DNA from: Trogon surrucura
Taxonomy: Eukaryota > Chordata > Aves > Trogoniformes > Trogonidae
Reading direction: 5' to 3'
Length of the DNA: 64,000 bases
Assembly (NCBI GenBank): GCA_020746105.1
Contig: CM036620.1
Coordinates: 40,947,206 to 41,011,205, forward strand
Shown: piece after piece, positions 1-12,062 of the stretch
Numbering within the stretch: position 1 is the first letter of the stretch
Layout: each line of letters begins with the position of its first letter
Position numbers and translations under genes: made by a program
The notes under the pieces: generated by a model
What the model was told of the DNA's origin: nothing
Database searches by the model: none
The model's input: only the letters and a program-made list of their open reading frames with translations

Positions 1-3000
1 GTAGTTGCACAATGTGTTTTTGTATTGCGAGCAAAATGCTCCTTTGTTGCAGAAACTAGCTGTAGAATGTCAAACGAAGTTGAGATGGCTTGTTGCGAAC
101 TTTTCCTTTCAAAACAAAATTCTGAACTTTTTCAGTCTTCGCTCCTGTCAAAACGTAGTTGAATGGGTTGCTTTGACTCCAAGGTTTAATTGGCAATTCA
201 GGACACTGAATATTTCTGATAAGTAAAGACTTTTTCCCATAAGAGGAAAATGTTTCTTCTGCTGTCTCTAATTTATGCATAACTTTATTTCCAGGTAGAC
301 TGCATGCAAAAAAGGCATAAGAAAACAGTCTTTTGACGGGTTTATACTTATTCTGTTGTGTGTTGCTTGTTTGTTTGTTTTTAATGTACTCCAAGCGTTA
401 ACACATAAAGAATTAATGGGCACAGATATTTGAATTTTCTAGAACTGAGAATTATATTTGGAAGGAAATGATCATGGGAGTGATACGGCTTAGTGTCATC
501 GGCATAACAATTAAAGAGGAGGATGTAACAAACCATGATTTGCCTGGGGGGTGGGGTGTAAAAAAAGCTGTCGGGGAGACATACTCTAGTTCTTTGGGCC
601 CATCCAGATGTCAGAGAAAAGAAAAAGAAACAGGTGGGCAATAGATTTTGCCCACACAACATGTGCCTTATTAAGGTCAGTGAGGATTGATTGTGGAAGT
701 GATAATTCTGGATAGGAATTTCTGGCATTTGTTCATAAATAGTTAATCTTTTTATAAGGTTAGGCTCTCTAATTTTATTTAAATGCATCTGAAGTGATTT
801 CGTTAGTCACATGATAACTCTGATCAGCATCGCTATACTACACAAAAAATGTGTATCCTTAAAAACATGAAGTTCTAGTCAGAGTTGTCAATCAGTGGTA
901 GGTTTTTTTGGATTATAGAGTCTTTTAAACCTAGGTGTCATCTCCGAGGGATATTGAGCAGGGGAATGCCTTGTGCTTGACTTAGCACATTTGTGATTGT
1001 GCTGTGTATCCTCAGATGGTGTTCCCTGGAGCTGAACAGCTGTATCACTCCATTTATGAAAAGAGTAAAAATTGTGGCCATTTCTGACACCAGAAGTAGT
1101 ACTTTCTCTTTCTAATTCACAAGTGGAAACTATGAGGGAATATAGAATTAAAACATCAGGATCTCTTCCTGACTTGGATAAGGACTCGCTAAACACAACT
1201 TAGGAGCCTAATGAAGTTACACTGTCACATTTCTAGAAGAATGTGACCAAAAAAAGAAGAAATTAGACTTTTAGATATTTCAGGATTTCCTCAGGTGTTT
1301 CTTTCATCTGGTTGGAAGGGGCTGAAAAAGAATTAAAGACCTCCCTTCTAGTTTTCTAAGTGCTTCGGGGGATTCAAAGGAACATGATGCTGACCCAGTT
1401 CTGTTAAGGTGTTTTGTAGCTTCGAAGGAGCTGTGCCTCATTGCTTTTCCTTTTGAAGCACAGCTGAGCTGAGGTCAACTCTTCTGAATCCCCAGTTGCC
1501 AAGAGGAACCAAAGCTCCTGACTGCCTGATCTAGCCTATTCTGACCCCTACCAGCTGTGTGAATACGAACCTGCAAGTTGTCTTTGTGTAGCGTCTGGGT
1601 CTGTTGATTAAATGCGTGTTAAATATATTACACTGTCATGCAATAAATTGAGTTGTTTTCCTTTGGTTTCCTTCCTTGCTCATTACTGGCAGGACTATTT
1701 CCATCAAGACCATATTAGTGTTCTGTCATTAGGTCAGTGCTGGACAGTAACTCTGATTAAACATAAATGTATAAATAAATAAATCTATCAAGAGTGTTTC
1801 CTCTCTTAAAGATGGATTTATTTCGCTACAATTACATTTTGATTTAAAGTCTTTGCTCCCAGGTTAGTAATTGCTTTAGGCACTGGGCTGAAAATGAGAG
1901 CTTTGCCACTGATATAAGAGGCATACCAAATTCAGTGGGGGAAAAGGAACTCAATATCCATGGATTTGTATTTTTTTGCAAGCAATTTTAATTGAATGAG
2001 TTACAGTTATATAATTTCCTAACTATGAAAAAGTCTGGAATTGAATCCCTTTGTTTTAAGTGTATTATAGCAATAAAAATATTGAGGGGTAAATCTTAGT
2101 CATTGTATTCTTTAATTTTTATTAATGTTTGAAATGACTGGAGTTGTATAATTAAAAAAAATAAATTTAAAGAAGTGCTATGGAATGTTGTGGTATAATC
2201 CTTGATCTCAAGAGCATATTATGTTAAACTGAAGACTTAAAAAATTTAATGTAATTCCCTTCAAAACCGTATGCACATTGCGTGGCAGATTATTGGACCT
2301 TTTTTTAGATACTGTACAGCTATGTCACTGAGTAATCTTTAAGAGGTTTTGATGGTAAAGAGAGGCAAGCAGTGTGTTGAAAGTAACTTTGCCACAGACA
2401 AGTGTTCTCTCTCCTCAGATTACTCTAAAGTATTCAATTAGGGAAGATTTCATTTCTGTGGTGGGTTCACTTGTCTAGACATTGCTGAAACAGCCTCCTT
2501 CCCGGGCTTGTTCCATTCAGAAAGAGCTCTCAAAGTCATCAAGGTGGCACAGAGCAGCTTGCAAAACTGGGATTTTACATGTAAATCCAGATGACCTAAA
2601 TTCCACCCAGGTCCCCACTTCATCTTTGTTTCTTTATCGACTGCCTGCGAGCCTCTGGAACCAAAGGTCTCAGGAACATAAATAGAATTTAGATTGTCTG
2701 GACTTGACCTTTTGTCCTCAGCATAAAGTGAGATTCATAACATGTACAAATTCGTGTTTGTGTCCTTTAACTGGTGTTCTATATACAACTGATTTTCACC
2801 CTTTAAAAATGCATTAGTGTCTGCAGTTCTTAAAGGAGAGGTTTTCATCCTGAAGTTTTGAAATTTCTTTAAATAGCTCAGTGCTAAACTTCTAGTAAGT
2901 AGGCAAAATTCTGCATTCTTCCAGTCTCATGTGAATTTTTTTTTTTGACAAATAAATAGACAACACTGAAAGAATACAGAAGCTGTGCCCAAAACAGACA

Positions 3001-3700
3001 GAGTGCATTTAACAGGGTAACTTGGGATATCTAGCCTATCTAGACATCATTTTCATAATTCCTTTATGTCTGTTTTTTTTTTTTCCTGGACAAGTTTGTG
3101 ATAACCTGCTTAAGAAGCGTATTCATTTTGAATTGTCATGCCTGGGAATTCCCTTTTGAAAATAACAGAGGAGAGGAGTTGTTATTCAACTTTATATTTT
3201 AAAGGAGTTCACAGTTTTTCACTTCTGTGCCGGAAGAAAACTACTTAGGGGTAAAAAAACACGCCTTCAAAAAAAGTTTTGGATTCTATCATGTCTCATT
3301 GGACAAATGAAAAAAAAAAAAAAAAAGACTTTTCAGCCTTGATGGATAAAGTAACATAGAATAAAGTGTAGAATAAAAGAGCACCATTCTAGTTGCAAAC
3401 TCCTTTTAAATTCAATGTTTAACTGAATGTTTAATTGATTCTTTTTTATTATTGCTATATTAACCATGACAATTTCTATGATGAACAAAAAGCACAGAAT
3501 AGAAACACTTTTCTGCATCTTGTACCTAACTGTCAATTAAAATTTAACTTCATTGAAGTTGGTAACTGTTTTTGCTAACTTTTTGTACTGTGTTATTGAT
3601 AAGAAAAAATGGTTTAGTGCATAAATTTTGGCTAGTTGATTCACCTAACTTTTTTTTTTTCCTTTCCTGTCTCCCCTGAGATACTACACTAGCTACTGTT
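1..3700. other. unique AT-rich non-coding DNA
   Basis: No recognisable gene or transposon was found. The longest open frame (135 codons, minus strand, 381-788) has no recognisable domain and is low-complexity in places. Homopolymer runs are common, including a 17-base A run at 3310-3326. The stretch may be intronic or intergenic; nothing in it decides between the two. Confidence 0.6.
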
Positions 3701-3708
3701 TTTCTTAC

Positions 3709-3827
3709 CTTTCACAGGATGCTTTGGAAAAGCCAGAGAGGTTCCAGCTTTACTTTGATCTTGCTTCACATTGCATGAAGGAGGCAGTTCGGTTGCAAAA
3801 AGTAGCATCTTTCTTAGATCTTTTTGT
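3709..3827 (-). other. exon-like segment, strand ambiguous
   Basis: On the minus strand this segment follows a TTGTTTCCAG acceptor-like sequence, is open in one frame for about 39 codons and ends at AAAG|GTAAGAAAA, a good donor. The readable peptide includes LPPSCNVKQDQSK and LAFPKHPVK, which I cannot assign to a family. The plus strand also looks exon-like: a long pyrimidine tract ends in CTTTCACAG at 3718, followed by an open frame (DALEKPERFQLYF...) to a TGA near 3870, but its possible donor (GTAGCA) is weak. The two readings exclude each other as coding exons. Either could be chance, because 64 kb of AT-rich DNA contains many such signals. Confidence 0.2.
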
Positions 3828-3974
3828 CTGGAAACAATTTCTTGGGGTCAGAATTTTTCAGTTTAGAGACTGAATCATCTAAAAAGAAGAAATGATTGGG
3901 CCAACTGAGTTGGAGGTAGACCGTTATGATTTTTTTTTCCTCCAGTCTTGTAGAACAAAACTCCAAGTGGTATC

Positions 3975-3998
3975 TTTTTTTTTTTTTTTTTTTTTTTT
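3975..3998. repeat. poly(T) tract, 24 bases
   Basis: This is an uninterrupted T run in unique sequence. No retrotransposon body adjoins it, so it is treated as a simple repeat and not as the tail of a processed copy. Confidence 0.8.
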
Positions 3999-6900
3999 GC
4001 CTGTAGAATCCCTGTATCTATCCGTTTGTTGCAGTAGTTTATCTGACTCCTTTTCCACAGACTAAGTTAGTGGAAATGAGAATATTTGACAACCCTTGAA
4101 AGATAAATGATGGTAATGTCCTGCATGACATAACAGATGAAAAAGGAACAATGGAAAAATGGAGTATTTCCCTACTTTCATCTTCTTGCATCCTTACAAA
4201 AGAGTCAAACATAAATCAGTCCTATGACAGTGTTTAATTTCTCTTTATGTTGTAGTGGATGGCAACAGTTTCTTGACCAAACACAGGTGGAGGGAAATTT
4301 TTTTCATACACATGCAGTAAATATTGCCTTAATCTGCATTCAGACTGCTGAAATTAAACAAATGTCCTTTGCTATTATGTATGAGCTGTGATGAAGTATT
4401 CCAGAATTTGTCACAGAGATTCCCATGAACAAAAGGCTTTCATACCCAGTTATTTTAAGAATATAGAACTCTAAACAGAGTAGTAATAAAATTAGAGAAT
4501 CCATTTTATTTCCCACTCCTCCTTACAGAATGTTTCTCTGCTAAAGTGGGAAAATAAAGTACTTACAAAAATGAGTTACTGAATTTTGCACAAGCAATGA
4601 TGTGTAATTCTAAGTATGTGTGTAGTGACTAGTATGAGGAGATTGTATGTAGGTTCATAGGGACTAGCAAGGAAACATGCTTTACCTTCTAAAGGTGCGT
4701 GGGCACTTTTCCTCAAATAGAAGTAAAATAGAGTTTTGTGCCTACTATCTGTGCAATCAGAGAAGGACAACAGTACAGAAATTATAGCATGGTTTATAAC
4801 TAAAGAGAAATGTAAGGAACTGACATCAAGGAAGCCAAGAGGCAGATAATATTAATAAATTCAAATTGTTTTAAAACACACACCTAAAATGTTGTATTGC
4901 ATGGAAATTACTTAATCTCTTTGGGCCTAACTTCTTCAATTTTAAATCTTGTTTTCCTTATACTTCAATACTGTTCGTACAGCAATGTGTAAAATTTAAG
5001 CTTTGTTAATACGGTTAGAATACTAATTATAAATGGGAAGTGAATGGTGTACTTTATTAATCTCCAGTTATCTTTTCTACTATTATAATGCACAGTCTTT
5101 GCCTCATAGTATGCCTAACAATAAGGGAATATTAATACATCCTCAGTGAATAGCGTTGAAGAATCAGTCATACGCTTTTATTTTGCTCTTGGATACTTGT
5201 TTCCAAACCAGTCTGCTGCAGAAAGACAATTGCTACGAATCAGCAGCTGCTATTATCACTAGAGACTTGGTTGCTCTGAAGATGCACTTTTCTAGTCTTT
5301 GTAAGATTTACATGAGTGTTTTTCTGAACAGAATGAACAGTTATAAGCTAGGCATTTGGTGTTTGCATTTGGATCTTCTCATTGCTTTCTCTTCTACCAG
5401 ACCCATCATCATGCAGATGAAATCCATACAAATAATCGAATAAGAACAAGTCTTTTTCCTTAGCAGCATGTGTATAAGATCTGATGTCTCTCATCAAAGT
5501 CACTGACTAAGCTTAAAAGTTAAAAAAAAAAAAAGTAATTTGGAATTCATGTATTTTGTTGTTGTTTTAGTGAGTTTATTCCACAGAAAGATGTATGCTC
5601 TGTGCTCTCAGCTGGTGACAGACAGCATTCATAAAATAGGCTCTGGCTAAGACTCATATAATTGGAACTTTTACAAGAGGATTTGCATTTCTCTCGATGT
5701 GGCAGCCCCACAATAAGTAGTAACAGGTAGAGAGAGCCCTGGGAAGGTTCATGATCAATGGGGAGCAGCTGAACAAGGCAGCCCAAAGCCAGCGGGCTTG
5801 CTAAAACCTTTCAAATGCAAAATCTGTCCTGGGTGGGAAACAGCTGGTAGATGCTATGTCTTGTTTGTGTGTAGGTCTCCTGTTGTACAGCTCTTCAAAG
5901 AAAGGGAAATGCTTTGGAGGCAGATTGAATGTTTTGGCGCTATTTATGAGTTAATACTCAGGAAAGGCTGAAGAAAATGAAATGGATATTAAAAAGAAAT
6001 AGGATTGAAGAAATATTTTTGTAATATGAGGAAGATAGAGGTAATGTGCTAGATATTATTTAATGTTTCTTAAGTCTAATGCCTAATAAAGCATAGATAT
6101 TTTAAAGTAGTTAAATTCATCATGTTTATTACAGTAATACTTGGTATTTCTAAAGTATATGGTTCCATAGCTCTGTAGTTGCCATCCCACCATAATTATA
6201 AACACAATAGTATGCATAAAGAAAGATGAGGGATATAGGCTATATAATATGAAATAGTGTGATTATTGCATGTTTGAGGACTATTGTCTCCCCAAGGAGA
6301 CCAGAAAAGCTCATTATAAAATAGCATACGAAGGTTTTTAGGTTAAGAGGCTGTGATCCATACCAGTGATAAGGGTATAAAATATCTCTCTCCTTGCCCT
6401 CAAAGTACTTCCATGACAGGTGTCAACAATATGATTACTGTGTCATTTCAGAGGGAAAATAGAATGCTAAATAAATTTATGGCACAAGTGAATACAAGCA
6501 GTGATTGCATTTCGAATAAAACTAGTTGCTATTTCCAATATTAGCCTCAGTTCTAGCTTGTCCCCTGTTGGTTAACTGTCGTGACATTATTTCTGCTCCT
6601 TGAATGAATGTGTGCATTCACAAACAGTTCAGGAAGAAGTAAGACTTTTCTGTAATTTGCTCTTTGTAGTAGTTGATCTGTTATGTTTTCATAGCTTGTC
6701 ACTGAGAATGTAAGTTATATTATGGACTGTATGCACATTATATATTTTCTGTGACATATACACCTTAATTTCCCCTTAATTCTTGCACTTCTAACTGCAG
6801 TGCTGTCTCTGTTTATTTAACTAATCTTTTTGGAAAACCAAGCCAGGTGCTGCTGGCCACTGATGGTATAATGCAAGGTGTAGTTTTTTTTTGTTGTTGT

Positions 6901-9900
6901 TTGTTTTTGTTAATGTTGTTCCCCCTCCCAAACACAGAAGCACTGAAAAAATCAATGAGCTGTAGATTTGTTGTTTTTCTTGATTGCTTTTTTCTTTCCC
7001 TTTTCCATTTTCCTGCCGCTTCAGTCTCAATTACTTGTAGAATCAAAGTGTGAGTTAATAGTTAACTGAAATTGGTTTGTCTTTCCTAAGAAAATAAGAC
7101 CCTTTTTTTTTTTTTTTTATTGCTCCAACTTTCAGTGTCACTTAGGTAGGTTAACATTTCACAGTCCTGTTTTTCCTAAGCTCAAAGAAAAAGTTCTCGG
7201 AGCAATTTTTTCTTTTCCCAGAAAAGCAATGAAGTACAAAACCAACAAAAAAAACAAACAAAAAAATCACACATGAAACCCTACAATATACAGTAGACTC
7301 TATGTACTTTACAGCTTGTATCTTCTTTTGAATATGATTCTTTATGTGGTTTTGTGTGTATATAATTGCAAATGTGATACAAATAAACACTACTTACATA
7401 CTGTGAAAAATACAGTAATATTGATATAGTGATTGCAAATGTTATTCTGAGAAGAGCAGGGAAGAATTAGGTATCTCCTTTTACCTTAATGCTCCCAACC
7501 TTTTTTTGTTACCTTGAATAACCAAAAGTTTACTGAAACTGTTCTGACAAGCTGAAATAAATGATACACTCTTCCTCTGCCTGTTCTTTTGTTGTATCTC
7601 AAAACTTCTACCTAACTAGGTCAGAAATTTCCCTCATTTTTACTGCACGGAGAAATCACAGTGAATTTTCTTTGTAGTTGGTGAGAACTTGAAAAAAAGA
7701 ACCAGTCTTAAGAGCAACCTCTCTCTGTAGAAACATTTTGCATAACTTAAGCAGAATAGCTGAGGATGGGGCTCACAGGGATTTAGAGGGTTTCTTGTGG
7801 GTTTCTTGGTTTGGGTTTTTTTGTCTCAGGCGGCTCCATCAGGCCACTTAATATAAATGAACATGCCATGTTTAGTAGTAATAAAACAGATGGATGTAGA
7901 ACTGTTATCAAAATGGACTGTATAAGAGTAGAAAGTGTGCAGAACACCTTAGGCTAAGTACCTTTTTGTTCTTTCTAACTGCATGTGCAAATATACATGC
8001 TCTCAATGTGTTTCTCTTCCTGCAGCTGGCTTTTTCTTCCTTTATCTGCAAATCATTTGTGAGGAAAAAATACTGTGTATTCTAAGCATGTATACTAACA
8101 TTATTGAGGTATATTCACTGCAGGAATTTGTCTTGTTGTTTTTGAAGGAGTAGCTTTTAAGCAATTTATTCATGTACGGTAATAAGTCAATAAATGCATT
8201 ACATCTATGAATGGGTTTTGAAGTGTCTGCAGGAACATAATAAAATCTCATAGGTATTAAAAGCCATTATGTTCTGAAACTGTAATATACATCGAGCTTC
8301 TTACACAAGAAGTTCTTAGTATAATCAGAGATTTTTCACTATAGTTACTAAAAATATTCTCCATACTGAGGTGAAATTTAATTTAGTAATTTTAATTAAA
8401 AATACAATTTTTTCCATGGAATGTCTTTAAATGGTTGATGTTATGTTTACAATTGTATGAAGTTTTTGGAAGCAAGTTTGTTTGAGTAACTTGCCTGAGT
8501 TTTCTACATGAATGGTAAGTACTCACTCTTCTCTTTCCTTCTCCCACCCCATGTGTATCTATGCCATTAATCTATGATTGCAAATCAAATACAAAGCAGT
8601 AATCAGCTTAAAGAGGGGAAACCAATATTGAGAGCTGTTGTAATTCAGAACCACATCTCCTGCATGAGAGGTATCATACTTCCCATTTAAAAATGCAAAA
8701 TTAACATTTTGATGCAACAGAACAACAGCAGTTCTCTCTTAATACCCTTTGAATTAAGAAGTGCTCTATTACTGATTAGTTGTGATCGATCTGTTTGACT
8801 TCCCAGTGGTCACAAGGGGCAGAACCAGGTGCTCTCTGGGCGAGGTGCTCTGTGCACACACACATGGGTGCAGGTGCTCACCCGATTCTGTGCATGGATT
8901 CCACTTTTGCTGTGGTGAGAGAAAGTTATCTAGATTATTATCCTAAATCCATTGCTTGACTGTTGTACCTTACGCCTTCCCAGACTGCTTCCAAGAATGC
9001 TGTAGAAATGCTTGTGGGATTATTTAGCAGCCAGCTGTGTGACATTGGATTGGTGTTCTCTTAGCACAACTCTGACTCTCAAGTGTCAGACTTGCATATT
9101 AAGTTGCTACAGTTTTGTTGGCTGTCTGTGAATGTCATTATTTGAATGTGGGATGTTGGAATATTTTAATATACAGCTCATTAATAGGAAGTGGTTATAA
9201 GAGTATTCCTTGTGTAGAAAGAGGTAAAATACACTTCATCTAATTTTTTTTAGTCCTTACCTGTAAAAGCTATGTTGTTCCACACATTGGCGTCCTAACC
9301 TATGACATGTTCTACTCTACTCAGGAGATTCCTTGAATTATTATTGTGGAACTATTTACTGCAAAATGAAAATCAAGCTTCAAATTTATTGTTATTCCTG
9401 GTGAAATGCCATGCAATTGACAAAGACTATAATCTTTGAGGATTCAAAGTATTACTCTTTTTTCTTTCCCCTAAGACCTTATAGTATTCCGGTTTCCCAG
9501 TTACAGATGACAGTGTCTCTACCACTAGTATTAGTTCTTTATTACAAAACAGTTTGCACAAGGTGAAGCAGAGTCATTATAGCAACTGTAAGTCCCTACG
9601 TGGTAACAAAATCTGTTTTCATCTTGGGCATGAGCTCATCTGACAGACAAGATAGAGAAAAGAACAAAACTCCTATGTCATGCTGAACTGTGTTAACAAA
9701 TCCCAGTTTGGAGTTAAAAGAAACTGTAAGTGTGTATATTCATGTCTTCTGTATACTTTAGAAAGTGATTTAGGAACAAGTAACCTCCAAAATCCAGTGC
9801 CATCTGCACACTCTACAAACATTAAAGTGAAGAATCATATAAACATTGTATAAACCACAATACGTGCAGATTTCAACCTGTATTTAAGCTACACCTTTTC

Positions 9901-11338
9901 TCTTTTTTTGCACAATTTTGCCAAATCAAAAGAAAAACCTTGTAAAACTTTTGAACAAGTAGTGAGTGGATCACTAATCCCTCTGTTCCCTATTGTGAAC
10001 CCCAAATATGCAACATTTTAAATATTTTTCTCCCATGCAATCTGGCAATTCTGCACAAGAACAATTTTCCAGAGTTACATAAATATGAAGTAGTAGATGT
10101 ATTTTCCTTTAATCACTCTGTAAAGAGTTTTTCCTCTAAAGCATTGTGCAGAGCACTGGGTAGAATGCCAGGGAACCGATTACAAAGATAACCATAAAAG
10201 AAAAATACCAGTCTCATAATTCTGTATTGATTACCTAGGCATTACTGACTGCTGCACACCGTTTCTCATGAAATCACTGGATGTGAAGTGTGAATGGTCT
10301 TTGAAAAATTTTATTGACTTCAATCTGACAGTTTTATTCTCACATTAGTAAATTGTCTCAAGAGTGCTGCCTTTTTCATGCGACGTGTCTAGAAATTCAG
10401 GTATCATTAATGGAACAAAGGCTACATTGCAGGCATACTCTTACCAGGTGCTAAGAAAAATGTTAGTTCCAAGCGCTTACAACTGCAGAAGAGGAGCCTG
10501 TGTACCTACCTACTGAACAGTTGAAAATGCCTTCTTGTAAATATTTCAGTGTTGTTTATGAGAGCAAAGGAAATCACATTCCCTTAGAATGCTTGCCCAC
10601 CTCCAGGATCTTGTGGTATGTGGTTTGTAAATGACAAATGAAGTGTATTTTTTACTGTTAGCATCAATTTGTGGCTGTTGATTTTCATTCTTGACCTTTT
10701 GTTTGCTTCTGTAGCTGCCGGTTTAGTACCTAAACTCTGGTTCTTTCTGATGGGCCAAATACGACAAGGTACATCTCTCTTAGCTCTCTTAAAAGTAGTG
10801 CCATTTGGGTTGTAGCAGCTTTCTTACCACTTATGCTACAGAAATGTCTCCAGAAATGACAAAAATACTGCACCTGTTTTCCTTCCTCCCCTCTCTTGTG
10901 GGTACCAGTCTCTCCGAGCTGATGGTCGAGCACCACCCACGCTCTTGCTGCTGGAGGAGGGAGAGCTTTCACCACTCGGCTTCCTACTACCTCCCAGCAG
11001 GTTTGTGTTTCAATATCAAGATAAAACTCAGTTCTTTTGTACAGCAGAGAAAAGTCCAAGTGAAACGTGATTGATTTTTATTTTTATTGGTGATGGCTGT
11101 TACTACAACACAGCTCAATGCGATTATAGTGCAGTGCCTTTTGTACTGAATCAAAAGCAGTGGTCCAACCATTCTTAGGCTTTGTAGAGGTTTTTCTCTA
11201 GACATGACCAGTACAAATGCAGAAATCTAGTGAACGATTAAAAAAAACAAACAACTCCATGAAACTATGTACCCAGACTTGAGGCACGTAATTCTTACTC
11301 ATTTTTAAGTACCACTGTTTTTTTCTTTATTTATTTAT

Positions 11339-11354
11339 GGGGGGGGGGGGGGGG
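11339..11354 (+). repeat. poly(G) tract, 16 bases
   Basis: An uninterrupted G run follows TTTATTTAT and precedes CAGTTG. Runs of this kind can form intermolecular or slipped G-quadruplexes and are prone to sequencing error and length polymorphism. A matching C run lies at 33259-33274. Confidence 0.8.
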
Positions 11355-12033
11355 CAGTTGTTTTTTTGTTGATTAGTTTTGTGCTTATTTGGTGGGATTT
11401 TTTTTGTTAAGCTGGAGAGAGAAGGCTCTCTGTGGGGAAGAAATAATAAGAGTATTTCCTTTTTCTCATCTTGTTTGTGAAGGCATTACAAGGAAAGTAA
11501 GGTTAAAAATAATTTTTTTCTGTGAAAGTGACAGTAAATGGGAAGGATATTTTTTTTATTTCTTTTGAACCAGTAGGAGACATAAACAAAAAAGTAAATG
11601 TTGCTTTGAGTCAGCCTGTGGTACTTGTCTTATGAAATAAAACTTTTCCATAAAGTCTTTTCATTTGTTCTGACATTACAGAATTCTTCAATTTAAAACT
11701 AAAATAAGTAGCATGTATAGCAATTAGTATATGCCAGTGGCTTCAGTATTGAAGTATTGAAAAATGACTGACGTCATAAAATGTATGGTATATTTAACAA
11801 TGATTGGACTCTTTAATAAATCCATAAACATCCATGTTTTTTTTTCTCTGAAGAAAATAGTTTTAAAATATGCTCATTCATTTAAATGTCCTGGAAATAT
11901 TCATTCACAGTGCATGAGTTGATTTGCATGAAAAAATGCATGAGAGTATTAATTTCAGAATGCACGTTTTTAAAAACACGCTCAATTTTTAAATATACTT
12001 ACATTGACATCGTAATGGCAATGACCTAAAGCT

Positions 12034-12062
12034 TGTATGTGCACACGTGTGTGCGCATGTGC
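12034..12062. other. alternating purine-pyrimidine tract (Z-DNA candidate) with E-box
   Basis: These 29 bases alternate pyrimidine and purine without a break and are mainly TG, CA and CG steps. The tract contains the palindrome CACACGTGTG at 12042-12051, whose core CACGTG is a canonical E-box. Perfect alternation over this length is the classic requirement for Z-DNA. Whether it is used in the cell cannot be seen from sequence. Confidence 0.5.

Larger units (their letters stand above)
3828..12033. other. unique non-coding DNA with homopolymers
   Basis: No gene or interspersed repeat was recognised. Visible simple structure includes a 24-base T run at 3975-3998, T runs near 5520 and 7102, a 16-base G run at 11339-11354, and three copies of AGGTGCTC at 8827, 8843 and 8872. 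Open frames are short, overlap on both strands and match no family I know. Confidence 0.6.

Noticed and set aside
381-788. 135-codon minus-strand open frame
   Set aside because: It contains low-complexity residues from T-rich DNA and no family motif, so it is treated as chance.
8513-8522. Donor-like AATG|GTAAGTACT
   Set aside because: No credible acceptor or open segment lies upstream.
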